Shown: positions 1-11,600 of the stretch, piece by piece | Layout: every line of letters starts with the position of its first letter | How positions within the stretch are numbered: position 1 is the stretch's first letter | Assembly: GCA_963556145.1 (NCBI GenBank) | Contig: OY744463.1 | Coordinates: 4,464,001 to 4,528,000 of the forward strand | DNA from: Hygrocybe punicea | Lineage: Eukaryota; Basidiomycota; Agaricomycetes; Agaricales; Hygrophoraceae | Direction: 5' to 3' | DNA: 64,000 nucleotides | The notes under the pieces: model-generated | What the model was told of the DNA's origin: nothing | The model's database searches: none | Seen by the model: the letters and a program-made list of their open reading frames with translations, nothing else | Program-made: the position numbers and the translations under genes

Positions 1-1280
1 ACGAACGCAACAGACAGTGGACATGGGCCTATTTTTCAGAGCGTCGTGACGACCGAAATAAATACGTGGAATTATTTCACAGGAGTCTTCTGAATCAGCT
101 GACTGGATCGGTAAGCTGTCGCTGTCTGCCGTGTTCCTAAAAAAGTTAACGAGGTTTTCCCCAGGATTTGCAAACATTCCAGGATCTGGAAAAGAAGCTC
201 ACCTATGAGGACATTCGTTTTTATCGGTCAATTACGAGATCTCATCTACGAAAAGACATGGCTTTGCGGAAAAGGCTCGAAGACGAAAAGAAAAAACAAC
301 AACCACAAGCGTCGCAAGGCTGGACTGGCTGGCTCTGGGGCACTTCACAAAAGGATCAATCACATGATGACGCCGTATTCGGGGGCCACATGACAACTGA
401 GCAGCGTAAGCAGCTATACGACGTCCTCGATTATGACGAGAAGGCCGCCCTGGTGGATTCATTTCAAACCCCCCGAGACGCATTGAAAGTCCGTATGGCA
501 GCGAAACTCCAGAAAGGGTCATTTGCATTGAGGACCAATCCGGATAAAGAAATCGAAGACGTCGTATCAGTCGTGTTTAACGTACTTCAAGCGAATGTGA
601 TCCAGAGGCCGGACAATTTTGAAGCTTCGGTTTCACTTGGTGGCTTTGGAATTTTCGACGGTACCACGAAAAATTCCCTTTATCCTCAGATCGTTCAGGT
701 CAAAGACACCCCGAGCGAGGGATCAGATCAAGATAAATCTGCCGACGATAACCCTTTCTTGTTTGTAAAATTTGAAAGCAATCCCCTGGACGAACGCGCC
801 GACACTGCATTGACCATGCGTCTACGCCATATGGAAGTAATCTATCACAAAGGCTACGTAGAAGCTGTCCGCAAGTTTTTCAAGCCTCCGGCGAGTCAAT
901 TAGAATCTGTTGAAGCACTGCTTGTGAGTCAGTTCAACATCACCGTAATGAACAAAACTGATGAAGAATAGAGCGCGGCTACAGAAACGCTGGAAGGTCT
1001 CCGTAAAGATACACGGGCAGGCTTAGAATATGCACTTCAAACTCACAAAACAATTGATGTTCAGATGGATTTGAATGCGCCGGTCATCATCATCCCTGAA
1101 GAGTACGTACGACATTACCTCGCATGATGGGCCACCTTGACGTTATTTCAAGTATAACCACCAACAAATGCAAGCATCTCATTATTGATGCCGGGCATAT
1201 CGCAATTGAAAGTGATCTTGCGGATAAAGGCGTGATTCGCGAGATATATAACAAACGTTCTCAGCAATACCGCGACGAAG
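1..1280 (+). CDS. VPS13 internal fragment, exact second copy
   Basis: This stretch matches 10080-11359 base for base as far as I can read it, introns included. It encodes the same interior part of VPS13: an exon around 168-920, an intron from 921 (GTGAGT) to a TAG end near 971, then the exon carrying the helical segment that ends at the gap. The apparent stop near 969 is inside the intron, as in the full gene. The copy starts at the window edge and ends exactly at the run of N. A full VPS13 gene sits 10 kb downstream. Identity without any substitution and termination at the gap point to a scaffolding or haplotype duplicate more than to a biological tandem duplication, but a very recent duplication cannot be excluded from sequence alone. 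Confidence 0.85.
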
Positions 1281-1480
1281 NNNNNNNNNNNNNNNNNNNN
1301 NNNNNNNNNNNNNNNNNNNNNNNNNNNNNNNNNNNNNNNNNNNNNNNNNNNNNNNNNNNNNNNNNNNNNNNNNNNNNNNNNNNNNNNNNNNNNNNNNNNN
1401 NNNNNNNNNNNNNNNNNNNNNNNNNNNNNNNNNNNNNNNNNNNNNNNNNNNNNNNNNNNNNNNNNNNNNNNNNNNNNNNN
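1281..1480. other. Assembly gap, 200 N
   Basis: The run of exactly 200 N separates a VPS13 fragment from the C-terminal part of an AP-2 alpha gene. The two sides belong to different genes, so the true content and size of the gap are unknown. Confidence 0.99.
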
Positions 1481-1482
1481 AG

Positions 1483-2054
1483 ATGCCCCCCAGCACGATT
1501 GCCGCACGCACCCAGACACAACAGCTGTTGCATGTGGAATGCAAGAAGACATTCTCGACGCCTCCAATACTGAGTGTATCGTTTCTGGCAGGATCACATC
1601 AAACAATTTCAATTCAATTACCTATTGTGATAACGAAGTTCTTCGAACATGTTAAACTGGGCCAGACCGAATTTTTCGAAAGGTGGAAGTTGATAGGTGG
1701 ACCTCCACGAGAAGCCCAGCGTGTTTTCCCGATTGAATTGAACAGCTCCGGACAATTGGACCTTGTCAAGCATCGCCAAGTCGTTACTGGCCACCGCCTC
1801 AACATCCTTGAGGATATTGATCCAAACCCGAATAATGTTGTCGCTGCTGGTGTTCTGCACATGTCAGTTGAGGGCAAAGTGGGGTGTTTGTTGCGATTAG
1901 AGCCTAACCGTGAAGCCAAGGTATGTCCGCAAGTACATCCTTCTAGAAATCGATTCATGTATGTCGTTAGCTTTGCCGTCTAACTGTACGAAGCACTTCC
2001 GAAGATGTGGCAAGCGAAGTGGAAAAGCTAGTGCATAAACCACTGAAAGGCTGA
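1483..2054 (+). CDS. APL3: AP-2 complex alpha adaptin, C-terminal part
   Basis: Alpha adaptin is the large subunit of the AP-2 clathrin adaptor at the plasma membrane; its C-terminal appendage recruits endocytic accessory proteins. Exon 1 runs from the gap to 1920 and contains typical appendage motifs such as FFERWKLIGGPPREAQ and DPNPNNVVAAGVLHMS, followed by GCLLRLEPNREAK. An intron follows (1921 GTATGT to about 1970 TTAG), and the last exon encodes LCRLTVRSTSEDVASEVEKL and ends with TGA at 2052-2054. The N-terminal trunk, hinge and start are missing because of the gap. It converges with the RasGAP gene, leaving only about 120 bp between the two stops. The family call is firm; the gene is partial in the assembly. 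Confidence 0.93.
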
Positions 2055-2175
2055 TGATCCCACGACATTGTCCGTCACCACGGTCATTTCCACGTACTTG
2101 AAAGATTACATTACAACGATGCCTGCCAGCAGTTGACTAGTGATTATATCCTATAAATAGAACAGGACTCTATAA

Positions 2176-5090
2176 TCAACGACGAGCCAATATACCGCGT
2201 AGCAACCCTTTTTTGGCTTTGGTCGGGTCTTCCGTGGTCTCGTCCGTCGTGTATGGTTTCGGACTGTCGACTGCACTACTGGATATGACAGTGATTCCAT
2301 CTGTAGATGTCGATTTTGAGTGTAGGAGCCTCTGTCCTCGACGCGACCAAGTGCCCTGTTCACGCCCATCCGGTGAAGATGCTTGCCCTCCAATTGTCAT
2401 GGGCTGAGTGACTGGCGTAAATAAACGAGGTGACGCCTCAATGTGGGAGACAATTTCAGAGCCGGAGGGCGTACACTCGCGTGTGCGGAATTCATTTGAA
2501 CGAGATAAATCCGTGTCTGACGACGATGGTGCCGTAGATGGCCTCGACGACTTCCGGATGATTCGCTTCTGATTGTATCCCGCTTTACGAGTTGTCGACC
2601 CGGGCACAGGGATGGGCAAACTCGGTGATTGAGAGTTTTCCTGGTGATGTTCATTGAAGCTACCTTGAAAAGATGGTCGCCGATGATTACAAGAGACCTG
2701 GGAAGCCAACTGGCTCACACGGCGCAGAGCCATCTCTTCGAGGTCGAAACACTTGTTACACAATTCATCAAGTCCTTGATCCCCGTGCTCGTTCAAATTT
2801 GCGTTAGCCTGATAATCTCGGGAATTGCGTATCACTGCGGACGCCACAAGGGCTAGGTGTTTGGGAATGTCCAAAAGATGGGGAAGGATGGGAATCGACT
2901 CTTGTTCTAAGGCCGGCATTAATGCTATTCTTTGCCGCAAGGAATTGACTACGTTCAGTCTATCGTGCCTATCGCCTGCAGAGCCTGGATAATGACCATG
3001 GGGATCCGTCATGGGGGTGGAAACCACGAGGATATAGTCTATCATAGCAGGCAGGCTGTCTCGTAAAAAGTCTTTGACTCCACGCATGAACTCTTCCTTT
3101 TGTACATTCTGAGGACCAATGTGAGTGGATATTGTAGGATTAAATATAACCATGCCACCCACCGCGTTCAAGTTGGCCAAACTTTGGATGACTTTAGCTA
3201 TCAAGGTCAAGCTACGCTGGACGGAAGCACTGGGAAGGCCTGAGTTGGACTATTAGACAGCACCCTTGCTCAGGTCGTAGTAAGGAATTCTACCTGCAGA
3301 AAGACCGAAGAGATGCGGATGAAGGATGGCGGGAACAATGAACCGAAGAAAGCAGAAAGCAGAAACACTCTGCCAAGGTAGCTCTCGGTTTTGGTCCTGC
3401 GTTGTGTCTTTGATACGATAACGCCTCTCGACCAGCTTGCGAACATACTCCAAAAGTCTACGCATTTCGCTGTGGAAGAGTGTTAGCCGAAACCAAACAC
3501 GATTACGAATATCGTACTGGGGACATTCCGTTCTCACAGAGTATATCTGTCTCCAAAACTCTTGGCACCAGTATATGAGCTGTTCCACATTCCGTTCCAC
3601 GTCCTTTATACCTTTACCACTTCGCATAGGGTCTACCTCGATGGCGACCTTTTCCGCACATAAACGTCGGAGGACGCTGCCAACGCTAGCTTCAAGAAAA
3701 TCTTTCCCGTAGAATGACATTGATAACTCCATGATCTTGGTTAACACGGTATTACCGCGGAACAACGTAGTATGGGCTACAGCTCTGCGTTAATGATTGT
3801 CACAATGGAACAGCCAGACTTACATGACGGTGTGCCATCCACTTCGCGATCCGCAAGTTCGAACACCTGTTCGATGAGAACATTCTTAGCGACTGCAATT
3901 GACATCAGCTGCGTTGATACGGTCTTCAAACGCAGTTTGTTTTCAAAGTCAGTCATCCAATCCAGGAAGTTGCGAGAGTTGAACGTCTAGCGTTAAATGG
4001 ACGATCAATGCGAGCGTTTCCAACAAGACCACACCTGGCAAATACCTTGAGGAGGTCCGAATAAGCGCTGTGGGGCAAGATGATCTCCCTGCGAGTGCGA
4101 CTGTAAAAGGCAATAATGATAAAAATAGAGAGAATCATACTCGTCAACCCTAATCTTCAGCCTAACATCGCCAACTTGAATATCGCTAGCAAGAGGGCCA
4201 CTGTGGAGGACAGGAAACCAGCCCTCGACCGTTTCACCCCGAAGAAAATTGTTGAGTGTAATACGAACCGAACCCATCATCGTCGGCTTGAAGAGCTTTT
4301 TTTCTCGCCACACTATGACTTCGAGAGTGTCGAATGGTGGTAAATCTGAGAAAGTAAAGCTCTCGTGCCACTCTGGGGAACCGATGCCCTTCTTGACGGT
4401 CGTCCGCCCACAAAGTGTTTCGTTGACGTGGATTTCACAGGAAACGTTCAAGTCAACAGCATCGGGATCTGAATAAGACTCGTCTCCAACAATTCCCATG
4501 GCCTCCACATAAGGTTTCGTGCTGCCCAAATTACGCCCTTGAATGACTGTGAGCTGTACCTGTCGCCATATCCGGTAGTAACCGCCTTCTGTTGGGAAGA
4601 AATATCGTCCATATATCTCAGGGATGGCGTAAGATCGCAAAAGAGCCAGCCAGGCATTGCAAGCATCAAGGTTCGCAAATTGGAGATAAACAGGCTCAGC
4701 GGTGTGAGTTGAGCTCCATCGTTTGCCTCTACACCAAAAATATGTTAGCCAGATTCGCTTGCAAAGAAAAAAATAAGTTGATGGGCATACATACGCGACG
4801 CAATAAATTCCGATACAATCCTTCCGGAAAAACAACGAACTGTCGGCTTGGCGGACGTCGGTGTGTTTCAATAAATGAATGTATAGGGTCTGATAAAGGA
4901 TAGTCTCCTGCGCACAAGTAGTTCGAGCCTGCAAGAATCCCAGCATAGGAGTACTCTAACTCACGTCTACGTAGATATTCAAAAGGCATCTTCCGCCTTC
5001 CTCTGACAGTTTACAAGTTGCGGGCCGCCAATGGCCAGCACCCGTCGGAGTGCGAGCGAGACTGATCCAACTGGACTTTTCTGTGAAACC
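2176..5090 (-). CDS. Ras GTPase-activating protein (PH-C2-RasGAP)
   Basis: The protein should stimulate GTP hydrolysis on Ras at the membrane. Read from 5' to 3' on the minus strand there is a PH-like region (about 5085-4600, ending near the phrase VYLQFANLDACNAWLALL), a C2 domain (about 4580-4130, with VQLTVIQGRNLG), then the RasGAP domain. The latter has the arginine-finger region FRGNTVLTKIMELSM (3765-3720) and the hallmark FLRFIVPAILHPHLFGL (about 3350-3295). A short intron (about 3241-3289) leads to the last exon, which finishes the GAP fold and adds a Ser/Pro/Thr-rich basic tail ending at 2176. Several short introns interrupt it. The first exon is not resolved: basic sequence on the same strand to about 5310 may belong to it, but I could not fix a start codon. 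Confidence 0.88.
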
Positions 5091-5099
5091 AGCCGTCAA

Positions 5100-5844
5100 A
5101 CATAGAAACCACCAAGGGAGCTGCGGCACAAGGACTTGCCTCTAACCTTCTTGTTGTCATCAGCCGGACCAACTGATGATTTCAACGAATTTCGCCGATC
5201 GGTCTTCTTGCGCTGAATTGGAGGCTGCAACAAGTTGAGTCGTCTAGTCCGAAAGATGAAGATTTCCCCAACTGCGCACCTTCCGCAGGGCGGCCGACGC
5301 TGCAGTCGACACATAGACCTCGACAGAAACCAGAAACTCCCTACGCGGGTCCGCTGAAGAGTGTTCCGGCCATGTGTCTGTCATTTCAGATCAAGACGAA
5401 GTGTTGATCACAGTGACTCGACGACTGGACAATCTCAAGGCAAGTACGCTCACGGCGCGAAGAAAGGCACCGAAGTTGACACCAAGTAGGATAAAGAAGT
5501 AGTATCTAGTAGGGACTTAGTAGTATGCTTCGGTTGTGAGGACAACACATAACAGTGTCACTACCGGAACAGTTTGGAAAAACACGGTCATGATGTTAGC
5601 GCAACAGCCGGATTACACAAGAGCTAATAAATTATTTGAACCCAACATTAATCACGGACGTGTATTACATTGTTCAATGTTCGAACGAATGTGTGATAGG
5701 AAAGGACGGGAAATTGCAAGATGAGAGGTCAAGAGGGACAGCAATGAGATGCAAAACCGTCTATTATTATCGCCGGTGTATGTTCCAGGTCGTAAGTGGA
5801 GTAGCGGCAGTTTACAGAAGTTTCCCTCTATCAACGATATATCC
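5100..5844. other. Intergenic region between RasGAP and elongase genes
   Basis: Probably holds the 5' exon(s) and promoter of the RasGAP gene and the 3' end of the elongase transcript. Short open frames occur on both strands, including a basic stretch at 5390-5500, but none has support as a separate gene. Confidence 0.5.
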
Positions 5845-7084
5845 TCACCCATGCTTGAGCCTAGGAGACAGATTAGAAAGGTAATAAATCCGACAACACA
5901 CGATACCAACCCGTGGCCGTTCGCAAAGCCATTTTCATTTGCGAGAGGCCTCCTGCTCACAGGTTTCCTATAGGTCTCCATGTAGAAATTGATGAAGAGA
6001 CCGAGGTAGATGCTGATGAGCCCACAACCAAATATGGCGGCAGATCCAGTCCCAGCACAGGTGCCCATGTGTGGAAGGACGTCGGAAAAGTACGTGGCGG
6101 AATAATGCGTGTAAGCTGTAGAGAAAGACCGAATGAGCAGGTTAGCAGAGACTCGGACAGGCCCCGATTCGACATACTCCCAAAATAGACTACAACCACG
6201 TCGATGACAAATTGGATGATCTGCATCATCGTCAAATACTTTTTCCACTGAACGGCTAACATGAGTAATTGTCAGGTAGTGCAGGATGATATTGACACAC
6301 CCAGATTTTGGCTCCACCAGCAGTTGCATAATAATAATAATCTGCGAGCGTGTCACAGAGGATCTTATACAGATGACCTTAAATCTTACACATGAATACG
6401 TGAACTGTTAGGTTCAGTGATATCACAACCCACGACTTTGGAGAATCGATCTGAGGAAGGTGCAATGAAAAAATCAGGCCACCTACCGCGCTCGTTTTGC
6501 CATTGAGTTGTGAGAAACATAACAAGGCCGTCGCGGCATGGTGGAAAACGTGCAAGAATTCTGGAGTTTGTTCTGGTTATGAGTAGGCCAACACCCCGGA
6601 TACATTACTCACGAAGCGGCTTTTTCTTGAACGCAAGGAAGATGGTGTCTAAAAGTTCGAGATACTTGAAGGAGTAGTTAATCAAGTAGTAGAATTCCAT
6701 TCTCTGAAATTCGGTTGAGCGCAACAAACTGGCAAAATATATGAATAGAAGGTTTACAGGTGTCCATGACTCTCGAGCACATATGGCAGCAAATAGACCC
6801 TCCGTCCAGATTATGGGGAGTATCTCTTCAAGCATCAGGATCAACAATATCAGACTCCCAACACTCAAGAACATGTTGTGGGCTCGAAATAGCGGCGTAA
6901 GTTTTTGTGGTTTTTGGTTTCTCATGACAGCTTGAACACCAAATATGATGACAAGATACGAGATTAATCCGGTGAGGACAGAGCGCGTTGTAGAGAGAGG
7001 CGTCTCGCCTGGAACGTAACTCGTCAGATAGTGCGGTATGGGAAAAGGGACATGGGCGAGGAGAAAATCCGCAAGAGGGGACAT
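5845..7084 (-). CDS. ELO-family very-long-chain fatty acid elongase
   Basis: ELO proteins are multi-pass ER membrane enzymes that condense malonyl-CoA with acyl-CoA, the first step of fatty acid elongation. Exon 1 starts at ATG 7082-7084 and carries hydrophobic segments and the conserved block [27 protein letters not shown]. After an intron comes the histidine box HVFHH (about 6560-6545) with [16 protein letters not shown], then further membrane segments through [15 protein letters not shown] and the YFG...[14 protein letters not shown] block, separated by short introns (one begins near 6175 with GTATGT). The C-terminal exon ends in a short polar tail with a likely stop at 5845-5847 after a small last intron. 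Length and motif order fit the family. Which chain-length class it serves cannot be told. Confidence 0.9.
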
Positions 7085-7310
7085 TGGAAGAGAGTGACAG
7101 GGGTAGGGACCTCTGCGAAGTATTAGTAAGGTTGAAAAGAAGGAATAATTTTTGATCAGCCGTTTTGGGTGGTGATCACTGATCAGGGTGTGACATCACG
7201 TCACAAATGTGACATGTTGGCGGTCATCATAGGACAAGTGGTGGCGCTACGATACATTACAGCTGCGAGACAGCAGAGAGATGCGGATTAAGATGAAAGG
7301 ACTACATGTT
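7085..7310. promoter_or_regulatory. Upstream region of the elongase gene
   Basis: No open frame of note. Between 7165 and 7215 there is a cluster of TGATCA and GTGACAT/GTCACA words (for example GGTGATCACTGATCA near 7172), which might be promoter elements. No function can be assigned. Confidence 0.3.
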
Positions 7311-8086
7311 TCAAGTCATAATCAATGCCGGACCGTGTTCGAGGTCGGCGAGCCAGACAAATTTTCTGACAAAAAATAATGAGCACCGAAACGGTCGTTT
7401 GGAGAGACAGCCTGCCTTTTGGTGATTTTGGTCTGTTGTATAAGATTGAGTGCGGTAGCTTTGACCTCGGAGGTCTTCATCTGCGATGGAAAAGCGCAGA
7501 CCAAGCACAGAGAGGAATCCGAGGGAGTTAATTGATAGGAAGCGGTGATCTGACAAGGTTTGGGGTAGTTGTCTATTGTGGTAGATGCCAAACGCTTACT
7601 CCAGACGAACGAAGAGATTCCACCAGGTCGTGAATGAACAGCAGAAACCTTGAGCGCAGTTCATGAAGATCGTGAAGGTCAAGGCCTAGTCATGGCTTGA
7701 GAAAGTTTCATGACTTGAAGACAGAAACCGACAACTCACAGGTGTCTGGCGAGTAAGTCCAAGTTGGGACTGTGCAGTGCAAGCGCACAGAGTTTCCGGT
7801 ACGGATTAACCTGGATGGCTTCAAGTTATATTTCCACGAGTGGACGTCCCAGAACGACAACACCGACTTTGTAAAGGACTCTAGCGCATCTCGCAGAGTT
7901 CCCAACTGTGGTCATCGAATGAGTAGGACAGCATGACAGGTGCCGGTGAATACCCACCTCGTTGAATTGAAGGGGAGATGGGTGTTTTTCCGGAGGAAGT
8001 CCTGAGGGTTGAGAGTGTGTGGAACACTGCATGACTATTGGGAGTTGTAGGGAAGACTGCAAAACGGCGAGATTAAATACGTTCAT
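7311..8086 (-). CDS. Hypothetical protein, tentative multi-exon gene
   Basis: On the minus strand an ATG at 8084-8086 opens an exon starting MNVFNLAVLQSSLQLPIVMQ. A plausible intron (GTGGGT...CACAG, about 7960-7895) joins it in frame to an exon reading LGTLRDALESFTKSVLSFW. A second plausible intron starts at about 7741 (GTGAGT) and leads into a leucine-rich helix LDLHDLHELRSRFLLFIHDL (about 7685-7620). A third (GTAAGC...GTCAG) leads to a last exon ending at 7311 or 7322, depending on frame. I do not recognise the family. The consistent splice signals in one orientation, head-to-head with VPS13, make a real gene plausible. The frame of the last exon is undecided. Confidence 0.35.
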
Positions 8087-8089
8087 ACA

Positions 8090-8636
8090 TGTCACGCGAC
8101 AGATTCAGTCCGGACAGGCACGGAAATGATCGGGACGTCTCAGACACGAATTCGAAGTCCATTGCTCACAACACGCAATAGTCCCGCACATATGCATATT
8201 TAAAATACATGTGTACGCTTTCTACTGATGGCGGCTGGCCATGCATGTTGGCTCCGGATTTAAATTTCAACGTTAATTTCAACGTAGTTTGAGCGTTGCG
8301 GTGCGGCCATCGGAGTCGCGAATATCCAGCTTAGTAAGCAAACATTTCCCATTCGCCAGTGGCAGAATGTGCAGGCCCGAGCGCTGAGCTGAGCACCGAT
8401 GTAGGAATACAGTATAGGCGTATACAGACTACTCTTGAGCTTAAGCTTGCCATTTGCAGCTTCAACGAAAGTTTCAACCCAGACTCGCTTTACGTAAATT
8501 TTGTGACGTTACTGACACTTTGAACACGACCTATAGCAACGACAGCAGAATGTGGTGGCTCGATCCCGGCAAGGAAGTGTTAAATGTCGTGAGTATTCGT
8601 TCAAGTATCCATACTTCCAAAGGCCCTGTTCAGCGT
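8090..8636. promoter_or_regulatory. Presumed divergent promoter region before VPS13
   Basis: Contains AT-rich words such as ATATTTAAAATACATG near 8196 and a direct repeat TTTCAACGT(T/A) at about 8266-8290. No convincing coding sequence. It would serve VPS13 rightwards and possibly the tentative gene leftwards. Confidence 0.35.
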
Positions 8637-11600
8637 CGTTTGCCCAGTTATTCAATCGCATCCTTGCACCATATGTGGAGAACTTGGATATGAACCAAGT
8701 CAGTTATGGGATCGGTCAAGGCAAGTCTGGGTTGCATCTTTTGTAGTTGACGCTAGTGCTAGTCTGATGTTCTATCCTAGGCCGAGTCAGTCTTCGCAAT
8801 CTACGTATGAAAAAGGGCGCCCTCGACCATTTCAGGTTACCAGTCGATGTGTTGGAGGGTATGTCGGCCAGCCTTTCCCCCCTTTCACGTACTTATATAT
8901 CTGCTAGGCTATCTTGGAACGTTCACCTTGTCATTACACTGGATGAACCTAGGGAATCAACCTGTGGAAGTTTTGATTGAGGATGTCTATCTCCTCGTAG
9001 TCCCATCCCCTCAAGCAAACGTTGACCCCGAAGAAGAGGAGCGGCGGGCGCAATCTGCCAAATCAGAACGGCTAGAAAACGCGGAGCTTTTGCATATGCG
9101 TGGTCAGGTTGACGTTTCATCGGGTAAAACTCACCACCTTCACATCTCCCTTACAACTTAGAATGATGTCTATAGATTCTCCGCAGTCCAAAGGCTTGTG
9201 GGCGTCTTTAACAGCTAAAATAATCAACAACCTTCAGGTAACGGTCAAGAATATCCATATTCGATACGAGGACAAGCTAAGTGTTCCGGGGGTACGTTGG
9301 CACTATTTCCATTTTCTCTCGATGCATCGGACCTCAAACACAGGTGGAATCTAGCACCCATTTGCTGCTGGTATCACTTTGGCTGGGTTCACCGCTGTCT
9401 CGGTCAACGAGGAATGGAAGCCTTCTTTTATTGAAAGCACCGCAGGAGCTATACACAAGGTAGTCTCCCTTTTTGTTCATGATGCCGATAACCTTATCCG
9501 CATTCAAAGCTCGCAAACTTGCAATCACTAGCAGTCTATTTTGATACCGATTCGCAAAGCATGGCTGGGCTGCTTCCTGCTGAGGCGCTCAAACAGTTTT
9601 CAGCTTTGGTTAGACTTTCTTCCTCTGACATTCTGATGTCATAACATTGAAGTCTCTCAAAATCAAGATATCTCAAGGGGACCAAGACGCCGATCATCAA
9701 TTTATCCTCAAACCCGTATCCGGAGAGGGTAGAGTAAGCATTTACGCGCCACCTCCTCGACCGTCTGAATTCCTCCTTTTCAGGTTATAATGAACCACAA
9801 ACTGGACAGGGAAACACCTCGTTTCGATGTTCACCTCTCATTCAATGAGATAGGTGTAGCACTTGATGACAATCAGTATCGCGATGTCATTTCTCTGGTT
9901 GATATGTACCATGTTTATATGAGGCAGCACCAAGTACGTGAGCTTTACACATACCAAAATCCTTCGTAACCTCGACCATCTGCAGTATCGCAAATTCCGA
10001 CCGAGCGAGGAGGACTTTGTCGCAAATCGCGCAAAGGCTAGGTTGATTTTTGCGGGGAAGGCTATCCTTTCAGTCGTCCACGAACGCAACAGACAGTGGA
10101 CATGGGCCTATTTTTCAGAGCGTCGTGACGACCGAAATAAATACGTGGAATTATTTCACAGGAGTCTTCTGAATCAGCTGACTGGATCGGTAAGCTGTCG
10201 CTGTCTGCCGTGTTCCTAAAAAAGTTAACGAGGTTTTCCCCAGGATTTGCAAACATTCCAGGATCTGGAAAAGAAGCTCACCTATGAGGACATTCGTTTT
10301 TATCGGTCAATTACGAGATCTCATCTACGAAAAGACATGGCTTTGCGGAAAAGGCTCGAAGACGAAAAGAAAAAACAACAACCACAAGCGTCGCAAGGCT
10401 GGACTGGCTGGCTCTGGGGCACTTCACAAAAGGATCAATCACATGATGACGCCGTATTCGGGGGCCACATGACAACTGAGCAGCGTAAGCAGCTATACGA
10501 CGTCCTCGATTATGACGAGAAGGCCGCCCTGGTGGATTCATTTCAAACCCCCCGAGACGCATTGAAAGTCCGTATGGCAGCGAAACTCCAGAAAGGGTCA
10601 TTTGCATTGAGGACCAATCCGGATAAAGAAATCGAAGACGTCGTATCAGTCGTGTTTAACGTACTTCAAGCGAATGTGATCCAGAGGCCGGACAATTTTG
10701 AAGCTTCGGTTTCACTTGGTGGCTTTGGAATTTTCGACGGTACCACGAAAAATTCCCTTTATCCTCAGATCGTTCAGGTCAAAGACACCCCGAGCGAGGG
10801 ATCAGATCAAGATAAATCTGCCGACGATAACCCTTTCTTGTTTGTAAAATTTGAAAGCAATCCCCTGGACGAACGCGCCGACACTGCATTGACCATGCGT
10901 CTACGCCATATGGAAGTAATCTATCACAAAGGCTACGTAGAAGCTGTCCGCAAGTTTTTCAAGCCTCCGGCGAGTCAATTAGAATCTGTTGAAGCACTGC
11001 TTGTGAGTCAGTTCAACATCACCGTAATGAACAAAACTGATGAAGAATAGAGCGCGGCTACAGAAACGCTGGAAGGTCTCCGTAAAGATACACGGGCAGG
11101 CTTAGAATATGCACTTCAAACTCACAAAACAATTGATGTTCAGATGGATTTGAATGCGCCGGTCATCATCATCCCTGAAGAGTACGTACGACATTACCTC
11201 GCATGATGGGCCACCTTGACGTTATTTCAAGTATAACCACCAACAAATGCAAGCATCTCATTATTGATGCCGGGCATATCGCAATTGAAAGTGATCTTGC
11301 GGATAAAGGCGTGATTCGCGAGATATATAACAAACGTTCTCAGCAATACCGCGACGAAGATTACAGGCGCCTGGAATCTATGATGTACGACAAGCTGTCG
11401 CTGAGATTGGAAGCCGCTCAAGTATACTTTAGCTAATCCTTTTCTGTCCATTTTTTAAATTTCTACTGGTCTAGTTCCTGGTCGGAAATGATCTAAAATC
11501 GTGCCGAGATGCTCTCACCTCCCACGTCGATAGTTCTCTTCACCTCTTGGAGCGAACTAATATTGAATTACAAGTTCAAAATTCGATCGTCCCTGGCGTA

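Noticed and set aside
920..1124. Stop after MNKTDEE as truncation of VPS13
   Set aside because: The stop lies in a GTGAGT...TAG intron and the next exon continues the protein; the same holds at 10999-11050.
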